NCBI RefSeq assembly: GCF_900103485.1
Contig: NZ_FNHW01000001.1
Location: forward strand, 2,997,057-3,061,056
Length of the DNA: 64,000 nucleotides
Source of the DNA: Fictibacillus solisalsi
Lineage (GTDB): Bacteria > Bacillota > Bacilli > Bacillales > Fictibacillaceae
Direction: 5' to 3'
The notes beneath the pieces were generated by a model that was given only the letters and a program-made list of their open reading frames with translations, ran no database searches and was not told where the DNA came from. This document shows positions 1 through 8,357 of this stretch, piece by piece. The position numbers and the translations under genes are program-made. Position 1 is the stretch's first letter. Each line of letters begins with the position of its first letter.

Positions 1-2
1 AG

Positions 3-134
3 GCCAGAGAGTTGATCTCCACATGGGCGGTGCATGATTTAACTCATATTGCCCAAATCGTCCGGATCATGGCGGAACGTTATCGTGCCGATGTTGGCCC
101 GTGGGTTGAATATCTGGGAATATTGAAGAAGTAA
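3..134 (+). CDS. DinB-like domain protein, C-terminal end (partial)
   Basis: An open frame enters from the left edge and ends at the TAA at 132-134. The 43 visible residues include HDLTHIAQI, followed by RIMAERY and [11 protein letters not shown]. This pattern is typical of the last helix of DinB/DUF664-like four-helix proteins, where the His belongs to a metal site. Members are often thiol-dependent or of unknown role in Bacillaceae. The N-terminal part lies outside the window, so no function is proposed. A terminator follows at 227-257, convergent with the XRE gene. Confidence 0.7.
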   Translation, partial: ARELISTWAVHDLTHIAQIVRIMAERYRADVGPWVEYLGILKK

Positions 135-226
135 CCGGATTTGAATGTGGCTTTAGAGTAGGGGATTTACATAATCTGGTTTTGGCGGGTAACTGAGTTT
201 AACGGACCAAAATTATATCCAACAAG

Positions 227-257
227 CAAAAAAGCCTCTTTTTCGGAGGCTTTTTTC
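227..257. terminator. Bidirectional intrinsic terminator
   Basis: AAAAGCCTC and GGAGGCTTTT arms around a TTTTC loop, with A and T runs on either side. It can serve the DinB-like gene on + and the XRE-cupin gene on -. Confidence 0.85.
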
Positions 258-285
258 CTTATAATCTATCGTTTTCACCACAAAA

Positions 286-819
286 TCAGGTACTGGTCAT
301 CGCCCAAATGGATAATGAGGCATCATTGCCGGGATTCACATACCGATGGGGCGTCGTACTGGAAAAATGAATGCTGTCGCCTTCCTGAAGGTGAATTTTC
401 TGATCCCCGAGGATAACGATCAGCTCTCCCTGAAGTACAATGCCGCACTCCTCACCTGAATGGGCGACCAGTTCAGCTTCCCGCATCTCACCGGCTTGGA
501 TTTCCACCATAAGAAAATCAAGTTTTCCGCTGCGATTGGGTGTCAGCTCATGGTACCTCACCTTTTCGTCAGACAGCTGAATCTTTCGGCGCTGATTTTT
601 CCTCACAACCACCCGGTCCTCATCCACTCCTTCAAAAAGGTAGGTTAGAGGAACGTTCAGGCAAGTGCATATTTTCCAAAACGTGCTTACAGTCGGGTCC
701 ACCAGTCCCCGCTCGATTTGAGACAGCAGGCTTGAGCTTAAGCCAGTTTGTGCCGCTAATGCCTGAAGTGTAAAATTCCGCTGCTTACGCAGTTCCCGAA
801 GCCGCTCCCCCTGAATCAA
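286..819 (-). CDS. XRE-family regulator with C-terminal cupin domain
   Basis: A 177-residue protein. Residues ~6-60 form an XRE helix-turn-helix (TLQALAAQTGLSSSLLSQIE). Residues ~100-172 form a small cupin barrel (HSGEECGIVLQGELIVILGD), which in this family senses a small ligand. The start is TTG at 819, seven bases after a GGAGGAGG Shine-Dalgarno. It is transcribed in the same direction as, and directly downstream of, the dipeptide transporter/VanX operon, separated by only 15 bp from the last ABC gene. It is therefore probably cotranscribed and the likely local regulator. Regulators of this architecture often control amino-acid or polyamine catabolic genes. The ligand cannot be read from the sequence. 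Confidence 0.85.
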   Translation of the reverse strand: MIQGERLRELRKQRNFTLQALAAQTGLSSSLLSQIERGLVDPTVSTFWKICTCLNVPLTYLFEGVDEDRVVVRKNQRRKIQLSDEKVRYHELTPNRSGKLDFLMVEIQAGEMREAELVAHSGEECGIVLQGELIVILGDQKIHLQEGDSIHFSSTTPHRYVNPGNDASLSIWAMTST

Positions 820-834
820 TGCGATACCTCCTCC

Positions 835-1773
835 CTATCCTTCACCATGGCAGGCTACACCATGCTCCTCGGTGATTGCTTCGAACGCGGGGGCTTTCAG
901 GCACGCTTCCATCCGGAAGGGACATCGGTCAAAAAATCCGCATGCCCCCGCCCCCGATTCCATTTCTGGAGGAGGAGCAAAACTTAACGCCGGCCCCTTC
1001 TTTTCAAAAATACTCGGCAGTGAAGATAAGAGAATTTTTGTGTACGGATGGCGCGGAGATTCAAACAGCTCCCGCGCCGGTCCCGATTCCACAATTCGTC
1101 CCTTATACATGACTGCGATCACATCACACATGTACCGGATGACCGACATGTTGTGGGAAATGAACAGATATGTTAAATTACGCTCATTTTTCAGTTCCTT
1201 CAGCAGGTTGAGCACCTGTGCCTGAACCGAAACATCAAGTGCAGAAGTCGGTTCATCCAGAACAATAAAAGATGGATCGGTAATGAGGGCACGGGCAATG
1301 GCAATCCGCTGCCGCTGTCCGCCGCTGAACTCATGGGGATAGCGGTCAAGGTGTTCCGCCTTCAGACCCACCCTCTTCATCAGTGAAGTGAGCCGTTCCC
1401 GCCCGCCTTTTTCCTTCCGCTCTCTGCTGTCCAGCGCCAAAAGAGGTTCAAGAATGATTTCTTTGACACGCATCCGCGGGTCAAGGGAAGATTGCGGGTC
1501 CTGAAAAACGGTCTGAATATCACCGGGACGGGGACGCATGAATTTCTTCTTTTTCCAAAGCGGTGCGCCTTCATAGTGAATGCTGCCCTCAGACGGCATC
1601 TCCAGACCTATCAGCATCTTCCCGAGCGTACTTTTACCTGATCCCGATTCACCGACAAGGCCGACGACACTTCCTTTTTTCACCGTAAGGTTAGCATCGA
1701 CGACCGCTTTCACCGACTGCTTTCCTTTTTGAAACGATTTATCCACAGAATGAAAATCAATGAGTGTGCTCAC
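835..1773 (-). CDS. Dipeptide/oligopeptide ABC transporter ATP-binding protein (DppF/OppF type)
   Basis: 312 residues from a GTG start at 1773, whose GTGA overlaps the TGA of the preceding gene; TTAAGGAGGG lies 8 bases upstream. A longer frame extends to 1872 but has no ribosome site and would overlap the neighbour by 100 bases. Walker A is GESGSGKST (41-49), the signature is SGGQRQRIAIARAL, and Walker B is FIVLDEPTSALDVS. The C-terminal oligopeptide-transporter extension carries Cys residues (CGFFDRCPF). It energises uptake together with the DppD-type ATPase. Last transporter gene of the operon 6972->835. Confidence 0.9.
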   Translation of the reverse strand: MSTLIDFHSVDKSFQKGKQSVKAVVDANLTVKKGSVVGLVGESGSGKSTLGKMLIGLEMPSEGSIHYEGAPLWKKKKFMRPRPGDIQTVFQDPQSSLDPRMRVKEIILEPLLALDSRERKEKGGRERLTSLMKRVGLKAEHLDRYPHEFSGGQRQRIAIARALITDPSFIVLDEPTSALDVSVQAQVLNLLKELKNERNLTYLFISHNMSVIRYMCDVIAVMYKGRIVESGPARELFESPRHPYTKILLSSLPSIFEKKGPALSFAPPPEMESGAGACGFFDRCPFRMEACLKAPAFEAITEEHGVACHGEG

Positions 1774-2735
1774 CGGATATCCCTCCTTAACCAGCAGGCC
1801 GCTGAGCGGTTGTTTGATACAGGCTCCAGGGCCGGAACCGAAATACCGCAAATGTCCATCGCCTTCGGACATCTCGAGGCGAAGGCACAGCCGGCAGGAC
1901 GGTTTTGCAAATCAGGAACTTCACCCGGAATGGCCTTTAGCGGCTCCCCCGGATCGGCGAGGTCGGGCAGAGCATGAAGCAGTGCCTCCGTATAAGGATG
2001 CGAAGGCGCATTCAGCACCTCTTCCGTTTTCCCTTCTTCCACAACTTCTCCGGCGTACATCACCATCACCCGGTCGCACACATTTGATACTACACCCAGA
2101 TCATGGGTGATCAGCAGCACGGATGTGCCCCGCTTGTGATTCAGCTCTTTGATCAATTGTAAAATTTCTTTTTGGATCGTTACGTCAAGTGCAGTTGTCG
2201 GCTCATCGGCGATCAAAAGGTCAGGAGGTGCGGACATCGCGAGGGCGATGACAATTCGCTGCCGCATCCCGCCGCTCAGTTCAAACGGGTACTTTTTAGC
2301 AACAAGTTCGGGATCGTGAATATGCACCTCTTTTAACGCTTCAACTGCAAGCTTGTAGGCTTGCCTTTTCGTTACACTCCGGTGGCGTTTGATCACTTCA
2401 GCCAGCTGGTTGCCGACCTTCATGGTCGGATGCAGGGCTGTCATTGGCTCCTGAAACACCATGCCGATCTTTTTACCTCGCAGGCTCTGCATTTCTTTTG
2501 GGCCGAGCGTTAAAAGATTTTGCCCCAAATAGGAAATTTCACCGGTTGAAATGTTGGCATTCGAGCCAAGCAGACCGAGGATGGATAAAGCGGTGACGGA
2601 TTTTCCCGATCCCGATTCACCAACAACGCCAAGCACCTCCCCTTTTTCAATCGAAAGGCTGACATTGCGCAGAGCTCTGACTTTTCCTCTCATGCCGGTA
2701 AAATCCACGCACAGATCTTTCATTTCCAGTACCAT
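1770..2735 (-). CDS. Dipeptide/oligopeptide ABC transporter ATP-binding protein (DppD/OppD type)
   Basis: 321 residues. ATG at 2735 follows GCTAGGAGGA by 5 bases; an in-frame extension to 2792 would overlap the permease gene and is rejected. Walker A GESGSGKS, signature ELSGGMRQRIVIALAM, Walker B LLIADEPTTALDVT, and the C-terminal Cys-containing peptide-transporter domain (CAFASRCPKAMDIC) are visible. It pairs with the downstream DppF-type ATPase, and the two cytoplasmic subunits drive the DppBC-type channel. Its stop overlaps the next start by 3 bases, which indicates translational coupling. Confidence 0.9.
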   Translation of the reverse strand: MVLEMKDLCVDFTGMRGKVRALRNVSLSIEKGEVLGVVGESGSGKSVTALSILGLLGSNANISTGEISYLGQNLLTLGPKEMQSLRGKKIGMVFQEPMTALHPTMKVGNQLAEVIKRHRSVTKRQAYKLAVEALKEVHIHDPELVAKKYPFELSGGMRQRIVIALAMSAPPDLLIADEPTTALDVTIQKEILQLIKELNHKRGTSVLLITHDLGVVSNVCDRVMVMYAGEVVEEGKTEEVLNAPSHPYTEALLHALPDLADPGEPLKAIPGEVPDLQNRPAGCAFASRCPKAMDICGISVPALEPVSNNRSAACWLRRDIR

Positions 2736-2745
2736 GATGTTCCTC

Positions 2746-3627
2746 CTAGCGTCCGGTTTTCGGATCCAAAATATCACGGATTCCGTCACCAATTAGATTG
2801 AGCGAACCTGCAGACAAGAAAAGGAAAAGGCCCGGAAAGGTTGGGTACCACCAATAGTCAAGCAGGTACTTCCAGCCGATGCTGATCATTGCCCCCCATT
2901 CCGGTGTTGGCGGCTGGGCCCCGAGACCAAGGAATCCAAGCGTCGCAATCATGAGAATCGCATCACCGACATCAAGCGTAGCCTGAATAATGACAGGAGA
3001 AACCGAGTTAGGCACAATGTGCTTGCCGATTATGCGCCATGGATTGATTCCGAACGACTGTGCAGACTTCACGAACAATTTTTCACGGAGAACAAGAGAC
3101 TCCCCCCGGGCCAGGCGGACATAGACCGGAATTTTTACAATGGCAATGGCGAGCATGGCGTTTTGCAGGCTCGGCCCTAATGCTGCCGCCAATGCCATGG
3201 CCAGAATCAGCGTTGGGAAGGCCATCACCATGTCCATGATCCTCATGATGATCACGTCAATCACACCGCCAAAGTAGCCGGATATCGTTCCAATCAGGAT
3301 TCCTATTATACTTGCCATGATAATGACCGTAATGCCAACACCGAGAGAAATTCGTGCGCCATATAAAATCCTTGTTAAAATGTCCCGGCCGACTTCATCG
3401 GTTCCAAACCAATGATGAAGGGAAGGACCCAGAAATTTTTGCGAAATATCCACCTGTGTGGGGTTATAAGGCGTGAGAATGGGAGCGATCAGCGAGCACA
3501 GAACAATCACACCCAAAATCCCCAATCCTATCCAGGTCATCTGATTTTGTTTCAGCTTGTACCAAAACGGCCGGACCGGGGTAATCGGTTTCGGCCGGCT
3601 CATTTCCGTTTGCAGTGGGGTTTCCAT
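2746..3627 (-). CDS. Dipeptide ABC transporter permease (DppC/OppC type)
   Basis: 293 residues from ATG 3627, preceded by TAGGAGGT. The N-terminal cytoplasmic segment is followed by a first helix (ITWIGLGILGVIVLCSLIAP region) and five further helices. The BPD transport loop near the C terminus reads DVGDAILMIATLGFLGLGAQ, typical of DppC. It forms the membrane channel with the DppB-type permease. Ten bases separate it from the DppD-type gene. Confidence 0.9.
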   Translation of the reverse strand: METPLQTEMSRPKPITPVRPFWYKLKQNQMTWIGLGILGVIVLCSLIAPILTPYNPTQVDISQKFLGPSLHHWFGTDEVGRDILTRILYGARISLGVGITVIIMASIIGILIGTISGYFGGVIDVIIMRIMDMVMAFPTLILAMALAAALGPSLQNAMLAIAIVKIPVYVRLARGESLVLREKLFVKSAQSFGINPWRIIGKHIVPNSVSPVIIQATLDVGDAILMIATLGFLGLGAQPPTPEWGAMISIGWKYLLDYWWYPTFPGLFLFLSAGSLNLIGDGIRDILDPKTGR

Positions 3628-3637
3628 AACCGACCTC

Positions 3638-4642
3638 CTATCCCTTGATTTGCGGATCAAGGACATAATAGGTGAGATCCACAATCAGATTAATGATCAC
3701 ATAGCCGACCGCAATCAGCAGTGTAAAGCCCATCATCGCCGGAAAATCAAGATAGGCGATCGAGTCGACCACATATTTTCCCATGCCAGGCCAGCCGAAA
3801 ATGGTTTCTGTCACAACCGCCCCTCCCAAAAGAGAGCCAAACGAAATCCCGACAACCGTTATGGTGGGAATGAGGGCATTCCTGAGGGCGTACCGGAAAA
3901 AGAGAAACGGTCCGTGGATTCCGTTCGCGATCGCTGTACGAATGTATTCCTGTTCCATAATTTCTAGCATGCTCGCGCGCACCTGGCGGGTAATGACCGC
4001 AAGCTGGGCGTAAGAAAGCACGATAGCAGGCAGCAAAATATGATGGAGACTGCTTTTTAACGCCACCATATCCCCGCTGAGCAAGCTGTCCACGATATAC
4101 AGGCCAGTAATGTGTGTGGGTGGATGAATGTTCATATCCAATCGCCCGTTTGCAGGAAACCAGTTTAGATAGCCGTAAAAAATGAGGATAATTACAAGGC
4201 CGCTCCAAAACACGGGGGTAGAAACCCCGCCGATGGAGAAGATCCGGCTTGCATGGTCCCAGAAGCTATTCTTTTTTACCGCCGCCAATACGCCAAGGGG
4301 AATGCCGATCACCAAAGCAAAGATAAAGGCAATGATGGCCAGTTCCATGGTCGCCGGGAAAAAGGCCTCCAGGTCATCGATTACCGGTTTTTGCGTACGG
4401 ATGGATGTGCCAAGATCACCGCTTAAAATGCCTTTCATGTACGTTTCATACTGAATTAAAAGAGGCTGGTCCAGTCCCAGCTGCTGCCGTACCTGCTGCA
4501 ATGTTTCCTCATTCGCCCGCTGCCCCACCATCATCCGGGCAGGATCACCCGGGATGACGTGTGACAGCAAAAAGGAGATAAGAGTGACACCAAACACCAC
4601 AAAGATCAGGAGGCCCAGCCGGTTAATTATCATTTTCTTCAT
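3638..4642 (-). CDS. Dipeptide ABC transporter permease (DppB/OppB type)
   Basis: 334 residues. The family signature at the N terminus (RLGLLIFVVFGVTLISFLLS, then HVIPGDPARMM) is that of DppB/OppB permeases, followed by five more membrane segments. Start ATG 4642 is chosen because GTGGAG lies 8 bases upstream; a GTG nine bases earlier abuts the same box. It follows the solute-binding protein gene by 21 bp. Confidence 0.9.
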   Translation of the reverse strand: MKKMIINRLGLLIFVVFGVTLISFLLSHVIPGDPARMMVGQRANEETLQQVRQQLGLDQPLLIQYETYMKGILSGDLGTSIRTQKPVIDDLEAFFPATMELAIIAFIFALVIGIPLGVLAAVKKNSFWDHASRIFSIGGVSTPVFWSGLVIILIFYGYLNWFPANGRLDMNIHPPTHITGLYIVDSLLSGDMVALKSSLHHILLPAIVLSYAQLAVITRQVRASMLEIMEQEYIRTAIANGIHGPFLFFRYALRNALIPTITVVGISFGSLLGGAVVTETIFGWPGMGKYVVDSIAYLDFPAMMGFTLLIAVGYVIINLIVDLTYYVLDPQIKG

Positions 4643-4663
4643 GGTTAACACTCCACTTTTTGG

Positions 4664-6250
4664 TTATTTGGACATATCTGCAAGATTGTACATGCTCTCA
4701 AGCATCGGGTTGTACACAAACCCTTTCACACCTTTGCTGATCGGCATCAAGAAATCCTTTTGGTAAAGAAGAATGTAAGGAGCATCATCAATCACTGTGT
4801 TCTGTGCTTCCTGGTACAGTTTCTCGCGCTGTTTGGCATCATTTAAGGTGGCCGCTTTTCTAAGCTTCTGATCGACGGCGTCATTTTTATAAAATGCGCG
4901 GTTTCCAGCCAGACCGAAGTTTTTGGAATCGTACCAGTAGTTCATGAACGCATACGGATCACCAAAGTCAGGGCTCCACATACCAAGTGCCAGATCAAAT
5001 TCGCCTTTGTCCATCATTTCCCTTGAGGTCGCATACGCTACTTTTTTCAGATTTACTTTGACGCCAATGTCTTTCAAATTCGACTGAATGGTCAATGCTT
5101 CTGTTTCCCACCATGTTTTGTTGTCCGAATACAAGAGGTCCAGGCTAAGATTGGAAGCTCCCGCTTCTTTCAACAATGCCTTTGCTTTATCTTTGTCATA
5201 CGTATACTGTTTGGCCTGGTCATCATGGCCCCAGAGTCCTTTTGGAATCGGACCGCGCATCTTGGTTCCGTAGCCCTGCTGTACCGCATCAATCAACTTG
5301 TCATAATCAACCGCATAACTGAGTGCCTGGCGGACTTTTTTGTTTTTGAGCGCTTTATTGCCTTTGGTTGAATTCACGTAGACGTATTCAACAAGCAAGC
5401 TTGGTTCCTGAAGCAGCTTCGCATTTTCAATCTTTTTAACCGCGTTGATTTGATCGACTGGAATGCCTTCGGCGATATCAATTTCTCCTTTTTCCAGCTG
5501 CAGGCGCTGTGCAGAAGGATCAGCCACGATTTTGAAATAGACCTTTTTAAAGGAAGGCTTCTTAGAGGCATATTTGTTTTGATCCAGTCTTACATATTCT
5601 CCTTTTTTCCACTTTGCCAGCTTGTACGGGCCGCTTCCCATCGTGGCGGTGGCCAGATAGTTTTGGCCCAAGTCGCCGTTTTGTTCATGATCCATCACTT
5701 TTGGATTAACGATACTTCCATAGTTGGCTGCCAGTGTCGAGATAAAAGGCGGGAAATTTTCTTTGAGTGTGAAGATAACAGTCGTTGGATTCTCCGCTTT
5801 AATGTTTGAAATCACACTGAATACTTCTGAAGGACCTTTGCCAATTTTTCTCAGGCGCTCAAAGCTCTTTTTGACAGCATCCGCATTAACCGCTGTACCG
5901 TCGGCAAATTTATGTCCCTCGTTTAAAGTGAACGTCCAGGTTTTTCCGTCCTTGCTCACTTTCCATTCTTTGGCCAGTCCTGGTTTGACCTTCGTGCTCC
6001 CCCCGTCATATTCCACAAGGCGTTCGTAGGCCGGATATGTAAGTTTCCATGCGGAATTATCCATCGTTACGGCTGGATCAATCGTCCCCTGTTCTGCTGT
6101 TGTCGCAATCGTTAAAACATCCTTGCCGCTAGCCGCTTCTGATTTGGGGTCCGAGCTCCCGGACGGCTTGGCGTTTGAATTTTTCACACAGGCTGATAAC
6201 AGCGCAACGATCATCACGGCAATCAGCAGTACACTCATTTTCCTTTTCAT
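4664..6250 (-). CDS. Extracellular solute-binding lipoprotein, family 5 (DppA/OppA type)
   Basis: 528 residues with a lipoprotein signal: basic start MKRKM, hydrophobic core, and lipobox LLSAC with Cys at ~21. The mature part has the family 5 features WKLTYPAYERLVEYDGG, GLAKEWKVSKDGKTWTF and the C-terminal DDAPYILLY region. It captures a peptide outside the membrane and delivers it to the DppBC-type channel. Ligand preference is inferred from the VanX-type dipeptidase directly upstream: D-Ala-D-Ala or a related cell-wall dipeptide. The start ATG follows TGGAGGAAAA. Confidence 0.9.
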   Translation of the reverse strand: MKRKMSVLLIAVMIVALLSACVKNSNAKPSGSSDPKSEAASGKDVLTIATTAEQGTIDPAVTMDNSAWKLTYPAYERLVEYDGGSTKVKPGLAKEWKVSKDGKTWTFTLNEGHKFADGTAVNADAVKKSFERLRKIGKGPSEVFSVISNIKAENPTTVIFTLKENFPPFISTLAANYGSIVNPKVMDHEQNGDLGQNYLATATMGSGPYKLAKWKKGEYVRLDQNKYASKKPSFKKVYFKIVADPSAQRLQLEKGEIDIAEGIPVDQINAVKKIENAKLLQEPSLLVEYVYVNSTKGNKALKNKKVRQALSYAVDYDKLIDAVQQGYGTKMRGPIPKGLWGHDDQAKQYTYDKDKAKALLKEAGASNLSLDLLYSDNKTWWETEALTIQSNLKDIGVKVNLKKVAYATSREMMDKGEFDLALGMWSPDFGDPYAFMNYWYDSKNFGLAGNRAFYKNDAVDQKLRKAATLNDAKQREKLYQEAQNTVIDDAPYILLYQKDFLMPISKGVKGFVYNPMLESMYNLADMSK

Positions 6251-6291
6251 TGTTTTCCTCCATAACCCTTATTTTTATTGATTCTCGCTGT

Positions 6292-6972
6292 CTACCTTTC
6301 GATCCCGTAATACAGAATGGGCCTGCCGGTTGCATTCGCCCATCTCCTGTTGCCATAATCGAAATGCCACCACTCTTCTGAATTGGAAACAAAGCCTGCA
6401 GTTTCCATCACCTGCCGCAATAAGCGGCGGTTGTCACGGATGGTTTCTTCCTCATGGGAGAGATTCGTCTTTCGTTCATACCATTCCAATTGCGCTTTTT
6501 CAGTAAAATCATCAAAACCGGTTCCCATGTTAAGCCAGACCTGCTCGTTCGCCAAGGTAAGGTCAACGGCTCCGCCGGTCAGATGGGGCGACGGCTTCAT
6601 CAGGTCGCGAGTGGGAATAGCCACATATTTAGAGATTTCGATCTGCATTTCTTCTGGGGTGAGGTGCTGGGTTTCAAGATCTTTCTTGATAGTTTCATAG
6701 ATGGCAAGCTGTGTTTCATAGGACCTCCAGCCGTCTAGAACGACCAGTTTCAGGCCTGGTGGCAGCTGTTCTGCCGCGTTGATGAGTTTTTCCACTGTTC
6801 CCTTGCGCAGAAAACTATCGTTCACTGAACCGGGCAGATGGTTGTGGTAATAGAATGGATAGACATCAATTCTGGGGGACACACCCGTTAAGGAGACGAG
6901 AGGCTCTTGCTGTGGTGTCGGGGGCGTGCTTGGATCTAAGTTGGGTACTTCCGACAAATACTTCCACCTCAT
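6292..6972 (-). CDS. VanX/DdpX-type D-alanyl-D-alanine dipeptidase
   Basis: 226 residues from ATG 6972. This M15D zinc D,D-dipeptidase keeps the VanX ligands: SPHLTGGAVDLTL supplies H130 and D137, and EEWWHFDYGNR supplies the catalytic Glu (E200) and H203. The transition-state Arg is in DGWRSYE (R83). No signal peptide, so cytoplasmic. ATG 6972 has no Shine-Dalgarno, while AGGTGG just inside the frame is correctly spaced for TTG 6957 (221 residues); either start may be used. Together with the dpp-type transporter this matches the E. coli ddpX-ddpABCDF arrangement, which salvages D-Ala from peptidoglycan turnover. It is not evidence of vancomycin resistance: no vanHA or vanRS genes are present. 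Confidence 0.88.
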   Translation of the reverse strand: MRWKYLSEVPNLDPSTPPTPQQEPLVSLTGVSPRIDVYPFYYHNHLPGSVNDSFLRKGTVEKLINAAEQLPPGLKLVVLDGWRSYETQLAIYETIKKDLETQHLTPEEMQIEISKYVAIPTRDLMKPSPHLTGGAVDLTLANEQVWLNMGTGFDDFTEKAQLEWYERKTNLSHEEETIRDNRRLLRQVMETAGFVSNSEEWWHFDYGNRRWANATGRPILYYGIER

Positions 6973-7040
6973 TTCAATAAATTGAATATTCTTACAATAT
7001 ATTTAAATATAATGATACAGTTTATGACAAAATATTGCAA
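6973..7040 (-). promoter_or_regulatory. Promoter and candidate operator of the vanX-dpp operon
   Basis: Reading on -: TTGCAA (7035-7040), 17 bp, TATCAT (7012-7017). Just upstream of the start lies the palindrome TTCAATAAATTGAA (6973-6986), overlapped by GAATATTC. A site at the start of the transcript fits repression by the XRE-cupin protein at the end of the operon; this is inference. Confidence 0.5.
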
Positions 7041-7075
7041 TGCGTTAATTAGAAAAAGGAGGGGAGATTATCTGA

Positions 7076-7113
7076 CAAAAAAGGCAGTCCACCCCAGAGG
7101 ATGAACTGCTTTT
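7076..7113 (-). terminator. Intrinsic terminator after the MFS remnant
   Basis: On - the arms AAAAGCAGT and ACTGCCTTTTTT (one bulged base) are followed by a T-rich tract. It lies just past the pseudogene stop. Confidence 0.6.
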
Positions 7114-7126
7114 AGGTTACTGCTGA

Positions 7127-7509
7127 TTATTCTTGTTTCGGGTGTTTTAAGAACACGCCGTATGAAATGGCTCCTACCAAAAGGAATCCTGCTCCCAGCA
7201 AGAAGACATTATTGAAGCTTCCTGTCGAATCCTAAATTAAGCCTGTCATAATAGGTGCCAATGCCGCTCCAAGAAATCCACCAAAGTTTTGAATCGCACC
7301 TAAAGATGAGACTTGATTGCTTGGTGCAATATCGGCAGCCAGCGTTCAAATGACTCCGGACGGGAGCTGAGGAGCAAAGTAGCCAACGCTCAACAGTACG
7401 ATACACTCCGCAGTATCCTCAATAAAAGGAATCGGAGCGACAGAAGCAGCCGCCAAAATGTCTCCTCCAACGATTGGCACTTTACGAGCAGTAACTGGCT
7501 TAGCGCCAT
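7127..7509 (-). pseudogene. Remnant of an MFS (ACS-type) transporter, C-terminal part
   Basis: Translated in one frame, this stretch gives about 127 residues of the last membrane helices of an MFS carrier (LLSVGYFAPQLPSGVI, LGAIQNFGGFLGAALAP, NNVFLLGAGFLLVGAI). Two in-frame stops interrupt it: TGA where a Trp is expected after SGVI, and TAG after TGLI. The N-terminal two thirds are missing, and the remnant begins at the racemase stop codon. It resembles the intact MFS protein at 8358-9626 (same SLGAIQNF/GSVGGFMHF and GLIxDSTGSF/GFIVDKTGTF positions) but is divergent, so it is a decayed paralogue rather than a recent duplicate. Confidence 0.8.
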
Positions 7510-8199
7510 TTATTTTAAGGACATGTTTACGGCTTCCAGTGCATGTATGTTCGTCGTGTCAAAAAGAGGAACTGACGAATCTTCTGGCTTGATCAATAGA
7601 CCGATTTCTGTACAGCCTAAAATAACTCCTTCGGCACCTGATTCGATTAATCCCTGGATCACTTTTTTATATTCATCCCTTGATTCTTGACGAATTTTCC
7701 CCAAACATAATTCCTCGTAAATCACCTTGTTTACCATTTCCCTTTCAGTTTCCTTTGGCACAATAACCTTTATACCTTTACTTTCCAAACGTGACTTATA
7801 AAAATCCTGCTCCATTGTGTACCTTGTACCAAGTAAGCCAACTGAATGAAATCCGTTCTCTATGATTCGTGCCGCTGTTGCATCTGCGATATGTAAAAGA
7901 GGAATTTTAACTGATGCCTGAATAGCATCCAGGACTTTGTGCATGGTATTCGTACAAATGACAATAAAGTCAGCTCCGCCTTTTTCTAAAGAGTGCGCAG
8001 CCTTACTCAACACTTCACCCGCCTTTTGCCATGCTCCTTCTGACTGATAGCGTTCAATTTCTTGAAAGTCAACACTATACAAAATGCATTTGGCCGAATG
8101 TAAGCCTCCTAATCTTCGTTTTATTTCCTCATTAACCATCCGATAATATTCAGCCGAAGATTCCCAGCTCATTCCGCCAATAAGACCAATAACTTTCAT
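7510..8199 (-). CDS. Aspartate/glutamate racemase family protein
   Basis: 229 residues. It starts MKVIGLIGGMSWESSAEYY, the typical opening of RacX/YgeA-like amino-acid racemases. The two catalytic Cys loops are visible: VICTNTMHK and ILGCTEIGLL. The family interconverts L- and D-amino acids without a cofactor; the substrate is unknown here. ATG 8199 is preceded by GGGGTGG; a GTG at 8208 is an alternative. The nearby D-Ala-D-Ala salvage operon makes a role in D-amino acid metabolism plausible, but this is inference. Its stop abuts the MFS remnant. Confidence 0.85.
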   Translation of the reverse strand: MKVIGLIGGMSWESSAEYYRMVNEEIKRRLGGLHSAKCILYSVDFQEIERYQSEGAWQKAGEVLSKAAHSLEKGGADFIVICTNTMHKVLDAIQASVKIPLLHIADATAARIIENGFHSVGLLGTRYTMEQDFYKSRLESKGIKVIVPKETEREMVNKVIYEELCLGKIRQESRDEYKKVIQGLIESGAEGVILGCTEIGLLIKPEDSSVPLFDTTNIHALEAVNMSLK

Positions 8200-8304
8200 T
8201 TTATCCACCCCATGACCTCTTCATTTTTTCCAACTATCTTCAGTTCACAAAATCCACTCAACTATATTCTGTTCGACTCAGATAAATCCCTTTTTACAAA
8301 CACA

Positions 8305-8340
8305 AATAAAAACCCGGACTCCATTCCAAGGAGTCCGGGT
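8305..8340 (-). terminator. Intrinsic terminator of the MFS transporter gene
   Basis: Perfect 11-bp arms ACCCGGACTCC / GGAGTCCGGGT with a 7-base loop, followed on - by TTTTTATTT. Confidence 0.92.
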
Positions 8341-8357
8341 ACTATCGATTCCACTAA

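Noticed and set aside
6292-6972. Vancomycin resistance locus
   Set aside because: Only a VanX-type dipeptidase is present; no VanH, ligase or VanRS genes accompany it, and the transporter context points to salvage.
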